From Haloimpatiens lingqiaonensis (GTDB lineage: Bacteria > Bacillota > Clostridia > Clostridiales > Clostridiaceae), in NCBI RefSeq assembly GCF_044502415.1, contig NZ_CP172402.1: 64,000 nt of DNA; one strand, written 5' to 3'. The notes beneath the pieces were generated by a model, which had not been told where the DNA came from, did no database searches, and saw only the letters and a list, made by a program, of their open reading frames with translations. Both the position numbers and the translations under genes were made by a program. This document shows, in pieces, positions 1-8,612 of the stretch. Each line of letters opens with the position of its first letter. The first letter of the stretch is position 1.

Positions 1-301
1 CATGAACTATGGAAGAAACCTCTCTTATATGAGATAAAAATTTATTTCCAAGCCCCTCACCTTTGCTGGCACCTTTTACAAGACCAGCTATATCGTAGAA
101 TTCAATGCTAGTATGAGTTTTTTTTCTGGCAGAATACATTTTTTCTAAAACATCAAGTCTTTTATCTGGAACTGCCACTACTCCTACATTTGGTTCTATA
201 GTACAAAATGGGTAGTTAGCAGATTCTGCTCCTGCTTTAGTAATAGCATTAAATAAAGTGCTTTTACCTATGTTTGGTAAACCAACGATTCCTAATTTCA
301 T
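1..301 (-). CDS. ychF: Redox-regulated ATPase YchF (Obg-like), N-terminal part
   Basis: The first 100 residues are present and the gene runs off the left edge; the family is about 365 residues long. The G1 loop NIGKST lies at residues 10-15 and DIAGL (G3) at 70-74, followed by the VKGASKGEGLGNKFL segment typical of YchF/OLA1. These proteins are TRAFAC-class P-loop NTPases that prefer ATP and associate with ribosomes; a role in stress and redox control is known for the family and is not visible here. The start ATG (301-299) follows an AAGGAATG ribosome binding site. It is divergent from mraZ across a 328-bp gap. The identification is firm. Confidence 0.93.
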   Translation of the reverse strand, partial: MKLGIVGLPNIGKSTLFNAITKAGAESANYPFCTIEPNVGVVAVPDKRLDVLEKMYSARKKTHTSIEFYDIAGLVKGASKGEGLGNKFLSHIREVSSIVH

Positions 302-369
302 ATCTATGTACATTCCTTTCTTACATTAATAATGTATATAATACTAATTTATAATTATCCATTTAATAT

Positions 370-398
370 TTGACTTATAATGTTTGTTTATAAGTCAA
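370..398. other. Inverted repeat in the ychF-mraZ gap
   Basis: TTGACTTATAA (370-380) and TTATAAGTCAA (388-398) form a perfect 11-bp stem with a 7-nt loop. No T-run follows on either strand, so it is not an obvious terminator. It could be an operator for one of the divergent genes. The rest of the 302-540 interval shows no ORF or recognised RNA. Confidence 0.4.
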
Positions 399-540
399 GT
401 AAAATTATACTCTAGAATTAAATTCATTTCAAGGAAAATAGACTTTAAGCCATTCTAATAAAGCGGAAATAGTATATATGGTAGTTGCTATGATAAATTT
501 AATAATTTTAAAAAAATATTTAAAAAAAATATATATTATG

Positions 541-569
541 TTGAAGGAATTTTAACTTTAATATAGAAT
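541..569 (+). promoter_or_regulatory. Probable sigma-A promoter of the mraZ cluster
   Basis: TTGAAG (541-546), a 17-nt spacer, then TAGAAT (564-569). Spacing is ideal, and the start point would fall near 575-577, at the first MraZ-type repeat. This is inferred from consensus match only. Confidence 0.6.
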
Positions 570-575
570 AGTGTA

Positions 576-615
576 TTAGTGGTTAAAAGTGGAGCAAAGT
601 GGAGCAAAGTAGTCC
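576..615 (+). promoter_or_regulatory. MraZ operator: four 10-bp phased repeats
   Basis: Four heptamers start at exact 10-bp intervals: TTAGTGG (576), AAAGTGG (586), AAAGTGG (596) and AAAGTAG (606). The two central 10-mers, AAAGTGGAGC, are identical. MraZ regulators are known to bind short direct repeats at about one per helical turn, and in Mollicutes the reported unit is AAAGTG-like. The array sits between the -10 element and the mraZ ribosome binding site (618-622), the expected place for autoregulation of the division/cell-wall operon. Confidence 0.8.
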
Positions 616-629
616 ATGGAGGTAAGTGT

Positions 630-1058
630 ATGTTTATAGGGGAGTATCAACATGCTTTAGATAGTAAAAATAGAATGATAGTGCCCTCTAAACTTAGAGA
701 AGGGTTAGGGGATAAGTTTGTGCTAACCAAGGGATTAGATGGTTGCATTTATGCATACCCTATGGATGAATGGGCAAAATTAGAGGAAAAATTAAAAGGG
801 CTTCCTTTAACTAATAAAAATGCTAGAACCTTTGTGAGATTTTTCTTTTCTGGAGCCAATGAAGTTACACCTGATAAACAGGGAAGGGTTTTAATACCTC
901 AAAGTTTATGTGAATACGGCAATATAAAAAAGGAAATAGTAAGTATAGGTGTAGCAACTAGAATTGAAATTTGGAGCAAGGAAAATTGGGATGAATATAA
1001 TAATTCTAACGTAGATTTTGATTCCATAGCGGAACAAATGAGTGAACTTGGCATATAA
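630..1058 (+). CDS. mraZ: Transcriptional regulator MraZ
   Basis: A 142-residue protein, the usual family length. It has two AbrB-like halves, each carrying the D-x3-R signature (DSKNR at 11-15, DKQGR at 82-86). The chosen ATG at 630 has GGAGG seven bases upstream; an upstream GTG extension at 579 would overlap the operator repeats and lacks a ribosome binding site. MraZ assembles into a ring and represses or modulates its own dcw operon. It is first in the division and wall cluster, 22 nt before rsmH. Confidence 0.96.
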   Translation: MFIGEYQHALDSKNRMIVPSKLREGLGDKFVLTKGLDGCIYAYPMDEWAKLEEKLKGLPLTNKNARTFVRFFFSGANEVTPDKQGRVLIPQSLCEYGNIKKEIVSIGVATRIEIWSKENWDEYNNSNVDFDSIAEQMSELGI

Positions 1059-1080
1059 ATTAAATTTAAGGAGAAGTAAT

Positions 1081-2010
1081 ATGAATTTCAAACACATATC
1101 AGTATTATTAGATGAAGTAATAGACGGATTAGACATTAAAGAAGATGGTATATATGTGGATTGTACATTAGGCGGTGGTGGTCACTCTATAGAAATACTT
1201 AATAGATTATCACCCAAGGGCAGGCTTATAGGTATTGATCAAGATACTAATGCTTTAAAAGCAGCAGGTGAAAAACTAAAGGACTTTAAAAATGTTACAT
1301 ATGTACATGATAATTTTTATAACATAGAGGAGATACTTGAAGGCTTAAGCATAGAAAAAGTAGATGGTATTTTAATGGATTTAGGAGTTTCCTCACACCA
1401 ATTAGATGAGGGAGAAAGAGGATTTAGCTACATGCAAGACGCTCCTTTAGACATGAGAATGAACAGGGAAAATGATTTTTCAGCTTACGATGTAGTAAAT
1501 GGATATGAAGAAAAAGAACTATATAGAATAATAAAAGAGTATGGCGAGGAAAAGTTTGCAAAGAGGATTGCCTTTAATATAGTAAAAGAAAGAACTGAAA
1601 AGCCAATAGAAACAACTCTTCAGTTAGTGGATGTGATTAGGAATTCTATTCCAGCTAAATTTAGAAGAGAAGGTCATCCAGCAAAGAGGACATTCCAAGC
1701 CATAAGAATTGAAGTTAATAGAGAATTATACATATTGGACAAAGCAATAGAGGATGGAGTAAATAGATTAAATACAAATGGAAGAATAGCAATAATAACT
1801 TTTCACTCTTTAGAAGATAGAATTGTAAAGAATAAATTTAATCAATTACAAAATCCATGTACTTGTCCTAAAGATTTTCCAGTATGTGTTTGTGGAAAGA
1901 AACAAACACTTAAAGTTATAAATAGAAAACCAATAGTGGCATCAGAAGAGGAATTACAGAATAATTCAAGAAGTAAAAGTGCAAAATTAAGGGTTGGGGA
2001 AAAAGTATAG
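1081..2010 (+). CDS. rsmH: 16S rRNA (cytosine1402-N4)-methyltransferase RsmH
   Basis: Formerly MraW. The 309-residue protein has the SAM-binding GGGGHS loop at 31-36, the LMDLGVSS motif near 100, RREGHPAKRTFQA-type substrate residues and FHSLEDR near the C-terminus. A CTCP/CVC cluster late in the protein is common in clostridial members. The start at 1081 is preceded by AAGGAGAAG; a 13-residue upstream extension would overlap the mraZ end without a ribosome binding site. It methylates N4 of C1402 in the ribosomal P site. Confidence 0.97.
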   Translation: MNFKHISVLLDEVIDGLDIKEDGIYVDCTLGGGGHSIEILNRLSPKGRLIGIDQDTNALKAAGEKLKDFKNVTYVHDNFYNIEEILEGLSIEKVDGILMDLGVSSHQLDEGERGFSYMQDAPLDMRMNRENDFSAYDVVNGYEEKELYRIIKEYGEEKFAKRIAFNIVKERTEKPIETTLQLVDVIRNSIPAKFRREGHPAKRTFQAIRIEVNRELYILDKAIEDGVNRLNTNGRIAIITFHSLEDRIVKNKFNQLQNPCTCPKDFPVCVCGKKQTLKVINRKPIVASEEELQNNSRSKSAKLRVGEKV

Positions 2011-2037
2011 TTCTAAAATGAAATAGGGGTGAATAAA

Positions 2038-2532
2038 TTGATATTGATGAATAAAAACAATATAGTAGATGGAAGCACGGCATTAGTACCTAAAAGAGAA
2101 GAAAGAGACTACCAACAGGAACGTAGAAAGCAACAACAGAAGGAAATAGAACTAATAAATAAAAGAAAAGAAAAATTAGTAAAAAATAAGTTAAAAATTA
2201 TGTTAAGTATAGGAATTGGATTTTCCATGGGCATTATTTTAGTTATGCGTTTTGCATATATTTGTAATTTAAGACAAGAATCTATAACCATGCAAAATCA
2301 AATAGCAACCATAGGTAAGGAAAATGAAAATTTAAAAGTTGAGCTATTAAAATATGATAATATTAAGTACATTGAAGAAATAGCTGTTAAAAAATTAAAT
2401 ATGGAAAGGCCAAATTTAGGTCAGGCAATTTATTGTGATTTAGATACTAAATATTTTAAAGATAATAAACTTCAGAAGAAAGATACAAAAAAATTATCTT
2501 TTATAGAATTTATTAAGAGCAAGTTATTCTAA
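2038..2532 (+). CDS. ftsL: Cell division protein FtsL
   Basis: A bitopic membrane protein of about 164 residues. It has a highly charged cytoplasmic N-terminus (Lys/Glu/Gln-rich), one transmembrane segment near residues 55-75, then a heptad-patterned coiled coil and a short polar tail. FtsL bridges FtsQ/DivIB and FtsB/DivIC in the divisome. The TTG at 2038 is favoured because AGGGGTGA lies just upstream; a GTG at 2029 overlaps that site. Sequence conservation in this family is weak, so the call rests on topology and on position between rsmH and the class B penicillin-binding protein. Confidence 0.8.
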   Translation: MILMNKNNIVDGSTALVPKREERDYQQERRKQQQKEIELINKRKEKLVKNKLKIMLSIGIGFSMGIILVMRFAYICNLRQESITMQNQIATIGKENENLKVELLKYDNIKYIEEIAVKKLNMERPNLGQAIYCDLDTKYFKDNKLQKKDTKKLSFIEFIKSKLF

Positions 2533-2545
2533 TGGAGGTAGTAGT

Positions 2546-4723
2546 TTGGCAAAAAGAATTTATAAAGATAGAGGAACAATGCGAAAGAGAATGGTATGGG
2601 TATTTTTAATTTTCCTTTTGGTTTTTTTTGCACTGGTTTCTAGACTGTTTTATCTAATGGTATATAAGTCTCCAGAATATAAGAAAAAGGCAGTTTCTCA
2701 ATGGACTAGCATTGTGCAGATTGATCCTAAAAGAGGAGATATACTAGATAGAAACGGCAATGAGTTAGCTATAAGCGCCAATGTATACAGGGTGGATTTA
2801 GATTTAAATACATTAAGAGCTTATATGAAAGATAAAAAGATATCTGAGGTTGCTGTGAGTAAAAAATTGGCAGAGGCCTTGGATATGGATCAATTAGAGG
2901 TATTGAAAACTATAAAGAAAACAATAAATGGCAAACAAATAGGAGCTGCCATATTAGCAAGAAGAATTGAAAAGGAAAAAGCAGATAAGGTAAGAAATTT
3001 AGATATTGAAGGGGTAGTTATTTCGGGAGATACCAAGAGATACTATCCTAACGGGAATTTTTTAGCTCATGCCATGGGTCACACTAATTCTGATGGAAAA
3101 GGATTGACAGGCATAGAACTTGTTTATGATGAATACTTAAGAGGTACTAAGGGAAAAAAAATTTCTGAAACAGACAGTAGAAGAAAAGATCTGCCTTATT
3201 CCATAGCTAGATATGAAAAACCTATAGATGGATATGATGTAGTGCTTACAATAGACCAAATGATACAACATTTTGCAGAAAAAGCTGCAGATGAAGCTTT
3301 AAGAGTAAATAAAGCAAAGGCAGTTTCCATATTAGTTATGGATCCTAGTAATGGTGAAGTACTTGCTATGGTTAATAAACCAGATTATAATCCCAATAAT
3401 CCATGGGAAGAAAATCTTTCCTATGAAGAATTGCAACAAAAATGGAGAAATAGAATAGTAAGTGATACTTTTGAGCCAGGTTCCATATTTAAAGTAGTTA
3501 CAGCTACAGCAGCATTAAGTGAAAAAGTAATTGAGCCTAGCAGTTATAGCGTAGTATGTAATGGATCTAGAAGGATTGGAAGCAATACTATACGTTGCTG
3601 GAAAACTTCAGGACATGGAACCCAGAGCTTTGTGGATATACTTAAAAATTCCTGTAACGTAGGATTTATGGACGTGGGAGAAAAGGTAGGGGCTGAAAAA
3701 TTAAATAAATATATAAAGGCTTTTGGATTTGGCAAAAAAACTGGTATAGATTTAAATGGAGAAGCTGTTGGAATAATAAAACCTACAGAAAAAATAACTA
3801 ATACAGATTTAGCAACTATATCTTTTGGCCAAACTAATACTGTATCCTGTATTCAATATATGACTGCATTCAATGCCATTGCTAACGGAGAAAAATGGAT
3901 AAGACCTCATATGCTAAAAGAAATATCTAGAAATATTGAAGGTAAAGAAGTGGTTTATAAAGAATATGATAAATATGATCAAAAGCAAATTATAGATAAA
4001 AATATAGCAGAACAGTTGAGAGGATATCTAGAAAAGGTAATTTCAGAGGGTGGAGGAAGAAAAGCCTTTATAGATGGATATCATATAGCTGGTAAAACAG
4101 GAACAGCTCAAAAGGTTATAAATGGAAAATATGCAAGCGGCAAATATATAGCGTCCTTTGGAGGAATGGCTCCAGCTAATAACCCTAAGATATCTATTAT
4201 GGTATCTATAGATGAACCAGATCCATCTAATTATTATGCAGGACAAATAGCAACAGTAGTAGCTAAACAAGTTTTTTATGATATTTTCAATTATCTAGCA
4301 TTTAAAACAGATGCTAGTGGAGAAGAGATAGCTAAAAGTTTGTTAAAAGACGTAATAGTGCCTGAAATTAGGGGAATGAAAAAGAGTGATGCCTTAAAAA
4401 TATTAAAGGATAATGGATTAAGTGCTGATATAGAAGGAGATGGGGAGTATATACAAGATATAAACCCTAAACCTGGATATACTGTAAAAGAAAACTCTAA
4501 AATAATACTTTACAGTGGAAATGGCGGAAATTATAATAAGGAAGTAGCGGTTCCTAATTTATTTGGATGTACACAGGAAAGTGCTTCTAAAATTTTAAGA
4601 GAATTAGGCTTAAGGGTTGAGTATACTGGCCAGGGACTAGTGTCTGAGCAAAGTATAAAACCAGGTGAAAAGGTATCTAAAGGAACCTTAATAAATTTAC
4701 ACCTTAATGTGATAGGCGATTAA
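2546..4723 (+). CDS. spoVD: Sporulation-type class B penicillin-binding protein SpoVD
   Basis: A 725-residue protein with an N-terminal transmembrane anchor (about 14-36), a dimerisation domain beginning with the RGDILDRNG motif, and a transpeptidase domain with SIFK at 313-316 (nucleophile Ser313), SCN at 369-371 and KTG at 517-519. Two PASTA domains follow (about 600-660 and 670-725). It starts with TTG at 2546 after GGAGGTAG. In Bacillus SpoVD makes spore cortex with SpoVE; in clostridia the copy in this cluster may also serve as the vegetative divisome enzyme. Confidence 0.93.
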   Translation: MAKRIYKDRGTMRKRMVWVFLIFLLVFFALVSRLFYLMVYKSPEYKKKAVSQWTSIVQIDPKRGDILDRNGNELAISANVYRVDLDLNTLRAYMKDKKISEVAVSKKLAEALDMDQLEVLKTIKKTINGKQIGAAILARRIEKEKADKVRNLDIEGVVISGDTKRYYPNGNFLAHAMGHTNSDGKGLTGIELVYDEYLRGTKGKKISETDSRRKDLPYSIARYEKPIDGYDVVLTIDQMIQHFAEKAADEALRVNKAKAVSILVMDPSNGEVLAMVNKPDYNPNNPWEENLSYEELQQKWRNRIVSDTFEPGSIFKVVTATAALSEKVIEPSSYSVVCNGSRRIGSNTIRCWKTSGHGTQSFVDILKNSCNVGFMDVGEKVGAEKLNKYIKAFGFGKKTGIDLNGEAVGIIKPTEKITNTDLATISFGQTNTVSCIQYMTAFNAIANGEKWIRPHMLKEISRNIEGKEVVYKEYDKYDQKQIIDKNIAEQLRGYLEKVISEGGGRKAFIDGYHIAGKTGTAQKVINGKYASGKYIASFGGMAPANNPKISIMVSIDEPDPSNYYAGQIATVVAKQVFYDIFNYLAFKTDASGEEIAKSLLKDVIVPEIRGMKKSDALKILKDNGLSADIEGDGEYIQDINPKPGYTVKENSKIILYSGNGGNYNKEVAVPNLFGCTQESASKILRELGLRVEYTGQGLVSEQSIKPGEKVSKGTLINLHLNVIGD

Positions 4724-4729
4724 TATTAG

Positions 4730-4762
4730 GCTGTTGACAAAATTATTATATTTGTCAACAGC
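4730..4762 (+). terminator. Hairpin between spoVD and murE
   Basis: GCTGTTGACAAA (4730-4741) and TTTGTCAACAGC (4751-4762) form a perfect 12-bp stem with a 9-nt loop. Only a weak T-rich tail follows. It is a candidate partial terminator or RNA-processing site lowering murE expression relative to spoVD. Confidence 0.55.
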
Positions 4763-4793
4763 ATTTGTATTGCTAGTGAAATGGAGTGGTTTT

Positions 4794-6242
4794 ATGAAGT
4801 TAAAAAAATTACTAGAAGATTTAGATTATAGTGTATTGCAAGGAAATGATGATTTAGAAATAAACAGTATTCAATATGATTCTAGAAAGATACAAAAGGG
4901 AGATGTGTTTTTTTGTATTAAAGGTTTCAATGTAGACGGGCACAAGTTTATTTCTTCAGCGTTGCAAAAGGGTGCCAGTGCCATTGTATGTGAAGAATAT
5001 GTGGAAGAAACTATAGATAATGCTACTGTTATAAAGGTGGAGGATGGAAGAAAAGCGCTGGCTTTATGCTCCGCAAATTTCTATGGCAGGCCAGCTGAAA
5101 AAATGAAAATAATAGGCATAACAGGTACCAATGGAAAAACAACTTCAGCATTTATGATAAAAAGTATTTTAGAGGAAGCTGGGTACAAAGTTGGATTAAT
5201 AGGTACTATAGCTAATTATATAGGGAATGAAAAACTACATTCTGAAAGGACTACACCTGAATCATTGGAATTACATGAGTTATTTAAAAAAATGGTTGAT
5301 AAAGGTGTACATTACTGTGTTATGGAGGTGTCTTCCCATTCCTTAAGCTTAAATAGGGTATATGGAGTGAAGTTTTGCCAAGGAATATTTACAAATTTAA
5401 CTCAAGACCATTTGGATTTCCACAAGACCTTTGAAAATTATTATGGAGCTAAATTGGAATTATTTAAAAATAGTGCTAATGCTATTGTGAATATAGATGA
5501 CTCCTATGGTGAAAAAATATTATCAGATGTAAATAATAGAAAATTAACTTATGGAATTCATAAAAATGCAGATATAAAAGCTGAACATATAGAAATACAT
5601 CCTAGAGGTGCCCAGTTTAAAATTTTGTATGGAGATATATATGAAAATATAGATTTGCAGATACCAGGAAATTATAATGTGTATAATGCATTAGGAAGTG
5701 CTGCTGCATGTTTAAATGAAGGCATAGACATTAATAAAGTTATAAAAGGGCTTAATAAAGTTCAAGTGCCAGGAAGATGTGAAATAGTTACAAAGCAATA
5801 CAATTTAGGTTTTGATGTGATAGTAGATTATGCACATACTCCAGATGGACTCCAAAATATATTAGAAACAGCTAGGGAATTTACAAAAGGCAGACTTATA
5901 AGTGTATTTGGATGTGGAGGAGATAGAGATAAAACTAAAAGACCTATAATGGGAGAAATAGGTGCTGGATTAAGCGATGTAGCTATAATAACTTCAGATA
6001 ATCCTAGAACTGAAGATCCTGATAAGATAATAGAGGATATAGTTAGAGGCATAACTAAAGAAAATTATATTGTTATTGCTGATAGAAGAGAGGGAATTAA
6101 AAAAGCTATGGAAATAGCTAAAAAAGGAGATGTTATTGTAGTTGCAGGAAAAGGCCATGAAGATTATCAAGTGCTTAAAAATGAAACTATTCACTTTGAC
6201 GAAAGAGAAGTTATTGCTGAGATAGTAAAGGAGCTGTTTTAG
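4794..6242 (+). CDS. murE: UDP-MurNAc-tripeptide synthetase MurE
   Basis: A 482-residue Mur ligase with three domains. The ATP loop GTNGKTT starts near residue 111, the central domain carries TTPES and SSHSL, and the DNPR motif at 402-405 is the hallmark of meso-diaminopimelate specificity. It adds the third residue to UDP-MurNAc-L-Ala-D-Glu in the cytosol. The ATG at 4794 has TGGAGTGG upstream; a longer frame from 4734 runs through the preceding hairpin and is unlikely. It is followed directly by murF. Confidence 0.96.
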   Translation: MKLKKLLEDLDYSVLQGNDDLEINSIQYDSRKIQKGDVFFCIKGFNVDGHKFISSALQKGASAIVCEEYVEETIDNATVIKVEDGRKALALCSANFYGRPAEKMKIIGITGTNGKTTSAFMIKSILEEAGYKVGLIGTIANYIGNEKLHSERTTPESLELHELFKKMVDKGVHYCVMEVSSHSLSLNRVYGVKFCQGIFTNLTQDHLDFHKTFENYYGAKLELFKNSANAIVNIDDSYGEKILSDVNNRKLTYGIHKNADIKAEHIEIHPRGAQFKILYGDIYENIDLQIPGNYNVYNALGSAAACLNEGIDINKVIKGLNKVQVPGRCEIVTKQYNLGFDVIVDYAHTPDGLQNILETAREFTKGRLISVFGCGGDRDKTKRPIMGEIGAGLSDVAIITSDNPRTEDPDKIIEDIVRGITKENYIVIADRREGIKKAMEIAKKGDVIVVAGKGHEDYQVLKNETIHFDEREVIAEIVKELF

Positions 6243-7619
6243 GTGGAAAAATTAACTTTACAAGAAATACAAAATGCAGTAAAGGGAGAAATAATTTTAA
6301 AGGGTAAAAGTGAAAAATTCACAAAAGTTAATACTGATACTAGAAGTTTAAAAGAAGGAGATATATTTATAGCTCTAAAGGGAGAAAGATTTGATGCCAA
6401 TGAGTTTATAGAAGAAGCTAGTAATAAAGGAGCAACTCTTTGTATTGTTAATGATGTTAACTTTAATAAGGATAATATTAAAGAAGAAACTTCTATTATA
6501 TTAGTTAAAAATACATATAAAGCATTGATGGATTTAGCTAAATACTATAGAGAAAAATTAAACTTAAAGATTGTGGGCATTACTGGTTCAACAGGAAAAA
6601 CATCTACTAAAGATGTGGTAGCTGCAGCTTTAAGCCAAAAATATAAAGTTTTTAAAACCAAGGGTAACTTTAATAATGAAATAGGTCTTCCACTTATGAT
6701 TATGTCTTTAGATAATACCTATGAAGTAGCAGTATTAGAAATGGGTATGAGTAACTTAGGTGAAATTCATAGGCTTTCGGAGGTGGCAAAGCCAGATGTG
6801 GCCATTATAACAAATATAGGTGTTTCACATATAGAAAATTTAAAGACTAGAGAAAATATACTTAAGGCAAAAATGGAGATAGTAGATTTCTTCAAAAGTG
6901 AAAACACTTTAATTGTAAATGGTGATGATGAATTTTTATCAAATATTAAAGAAAACAATTTTAATTTAATTAAGGTTGGAATAAATAGGAATAATCAATA
7001 CTGGGCTGAAAATATAATATTAAATGAAGAAGGAATTTCATACGACTTAAAAGAAAAATCTTCAAGTGGTATTAAAAAAATAACTTTAGATATGCTTGGT
7101 AAACATAATGTATATAATTCATTGCTTGCCATTGCTTGTGCTATAAAACTAGGAGTAGCTTATGAAGATATAATAGCAGGATTTAAAAATATAGAGGCTA
7201 CTTCTATGAGATTGGATTTTATAAGAGGTGAAAAGTTTACCATAATAAATGATTGTTATAATTCAAGCCCTGATTCTGTAAGGGCTGCTGTAGATGTGCT
7301 TGTAAATGTAAAATGTAATAGAAAAATAGCTATACTTGGAACCATGAGGGAATTAGGACATATGGCTTATGAAGCACATAGACAGGTAGCGGAATATGCA
7401 AAGGAAAAAGGAATAGATTACTTATTCTCAATGGGAGAATTTAAAGAAGCTTTTAAAGAGGGATTTGGTGAAGAAAACTTTAAACATTTCAATAATTTAG
7501 AAGAACTAGAGCAGTATATGGATAACTTTTTACAAGAGGATGACTATGTTTTAGTAAAAGCTTCAAGATACATGAAATTTGAAAATGTAGTAGAAAAACT
7601 TCAGAAAATAAATTGCTAA
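6243..7619 (+). CDS. murF: UDP-MurNAc-tripeptide--D-Ala-D-Ala ligase MurF
   Basis: A 458-residue Mur ligase with the ATP loop GSTGKTS at about 115-121, NFNNEIGLP substrate loop and NDCYNSSPDS motif. It adds D-Ala-D-Ala to complete the pentapeptide precursor. The GTG start follows the murE stop immediately, with AAGGAG inside the murE end, so translation is probably coupled. The length is normal. Confidence 0.96.
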   Translation: MEKLTLQEIQNAVKGEIILKGKSEKFTKVNTDTRSLKEGDIFIALKGERFDANEFIEEASNKGATLCIVNDVNFNKDNIKEETSIILVKNTYKALMDLAKYYREKLNLKIVGITGSTGKTSTKDVVAAALSQKYKVFKTKGNFNNEIGLPLMIMSLDNTYEVAVLEMGMSNLGEIHRLSEVAKPDVAIITNIGVSHIENLKTRENILKAKMEIVDFFKSENTLIVNGDDEFLSNIKENNFNLIKVGINRNNQYWAENIILNEEGISYDLKEKSSSGIKKITLDMLGKHNVYNSLLAIACAIKLGVAYEDIIAGFKNIEATSMRLDFIRGEKFTIINDCYNSSPDSVRAAVDVLVNVKCNRKIAILGTMRELGHMAYEAHRQVAEYAKEKGIDYLFSMGEFKEAFKEGFGEENFKHFNNLEELEQYMDNFLQEDDYVLVKASRYMKFENVVEKLQKINC

Positions 7620-7632
7620 AGAAGGTGTAAAT

Positions 7633-8589
7633 ATGAAAGTAATGATATATTGGCTATTAGTTGCATTTTTAATATCTTTAATTGGAGGTCCCTTGTTAAT
7701 TCCTATGCTTCATAAATTAAAGTTTGGACAAATAATAAGAGAAGAAGGACCTAAAAGTCACATGAAAAAATCAGGTACCCCTACTATGGGAGGTATCATA
7801 TTTATAATTTCTGTTACCATAACAATGATTGTTGCCATTAGAAATCCACAGGATAAGTCCATGGTAGTTTTATATTCCTTTATTGCCTTTGGAGCCATAG
7901 GATTTTTAGATGACATACTTAAAATAATTCACAAAAATAATTTAGGATTAAGAGCTTATCAGAAAATGATACTTTTATTGGTAGCCTCTGGAGTGTTAGC
8001 ATTTTACGGAGCTAACAATGTAGGAACTTCAATAATAATGCCATTTGCAAACAAAACATGGAATTTGGGAAGTTTTTATATACCGTTTATTATTTTCTAT
8101 TTTGCAGCCACCACTAATGCTGTTAACTTAACTGATGGACTAGATGGTTTAGCTTCTTCTGTTACACTTTTAGTTATGACCTTCTTTGCTCTAGTAAGCT
8201 TTGCTATGGGAGAATATAAAATAGCAATATTTTGTGCTACTACAGCAGGAGCACTTTTAGGATTTTTAAGATACAATGCTTTTCCAGCAGCAGTATTTAT
8301 GGGAGACACTGGATCTTTGGCATTAGGGGGAGCTGTGGCAGCAGTAGCAATGATGCTTAAGTTACCTTTGATAGTTTTAATAGTTGGAGGAATATATGTA
8401 TTGGAAGCATTATCAGTAATTATACAAGTTACTTCCTTCAAATTAACAGGTAAAAGGGTATTTAAAATGAGTCCTATTCATCATCACTTTGAGCTAAGTG
8501 GATGGCATGAAACAAAAGTTGTGTCAATGTTTAGTATAATTACAACTATACTATGTTTGGTAGCTTTCTTATCCTTGACAAACTTATAA
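7633..8589 (+). CDS. mraY: Phospho-MurNAc-pentapeptide transferase MraY
   Basis: A 318-residue polytopic membrane enzyme with about ten hydrophobic segments. It retains the Mg-binding DDxxK-type loop (FLDDILK), NLTDGLDGLA, the FMGDTGSLALGG loop and the C-terminal HHHFE motif. It transfers phospho-MurNAc-pentapeptide to undecaprenyl phosphate to give lipid I. AAGGTG precedes the ATG. It sits between murF and spoVE as in most Firmicutes. Confidence 0.97.
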   Translation: MKVMIYWLLVAFLISLIGGPLLIPMLHKLKFGQIIREEGPKSHMKKSGTPTMGGIIFIISVTITMIVAIRNPQDKSMVVLYSFIAFGAIGFLDDILKIIHKNNLGLRAYQKMILLLVASGVLAFYGANNVGTSIIMPFANKTWNLGSFYIPFIIFYFAATTNAVNLTDGLDGLASSVTLLVMTFFALVSFAMGEYKIAIFCATTAGALLGFLRYNAFPAAVFMGDTGSLALGGAVAAVAMMLKLPLIVLIVGGIYVLEALSVIIQVTSFKLTGKRVFKMSPIHHHFELSGWHETKVVSMFSIITTILCLVAFLSLTNL

Positions 8590-8612
8590 GTAATTAATCA
8601 GGAGGATATAGC

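Noticed and set aside
579..629. GTG-started longer MraZ
   Set aside because: The extra codons are the operator repeats, and MraZ proteins start at MFxGEYxH, matching ATG 630 with a good ribosome binding site.
8097..8441. 114-residue ORF on the - strand inside mraY
   Set aside because: It is a shadow of the mraY frame: no ribosome binding site and a composition explained by the antisense of membrane codons. The same applies to other antisense ORFs such as those inside spoIIIAE and dxs.
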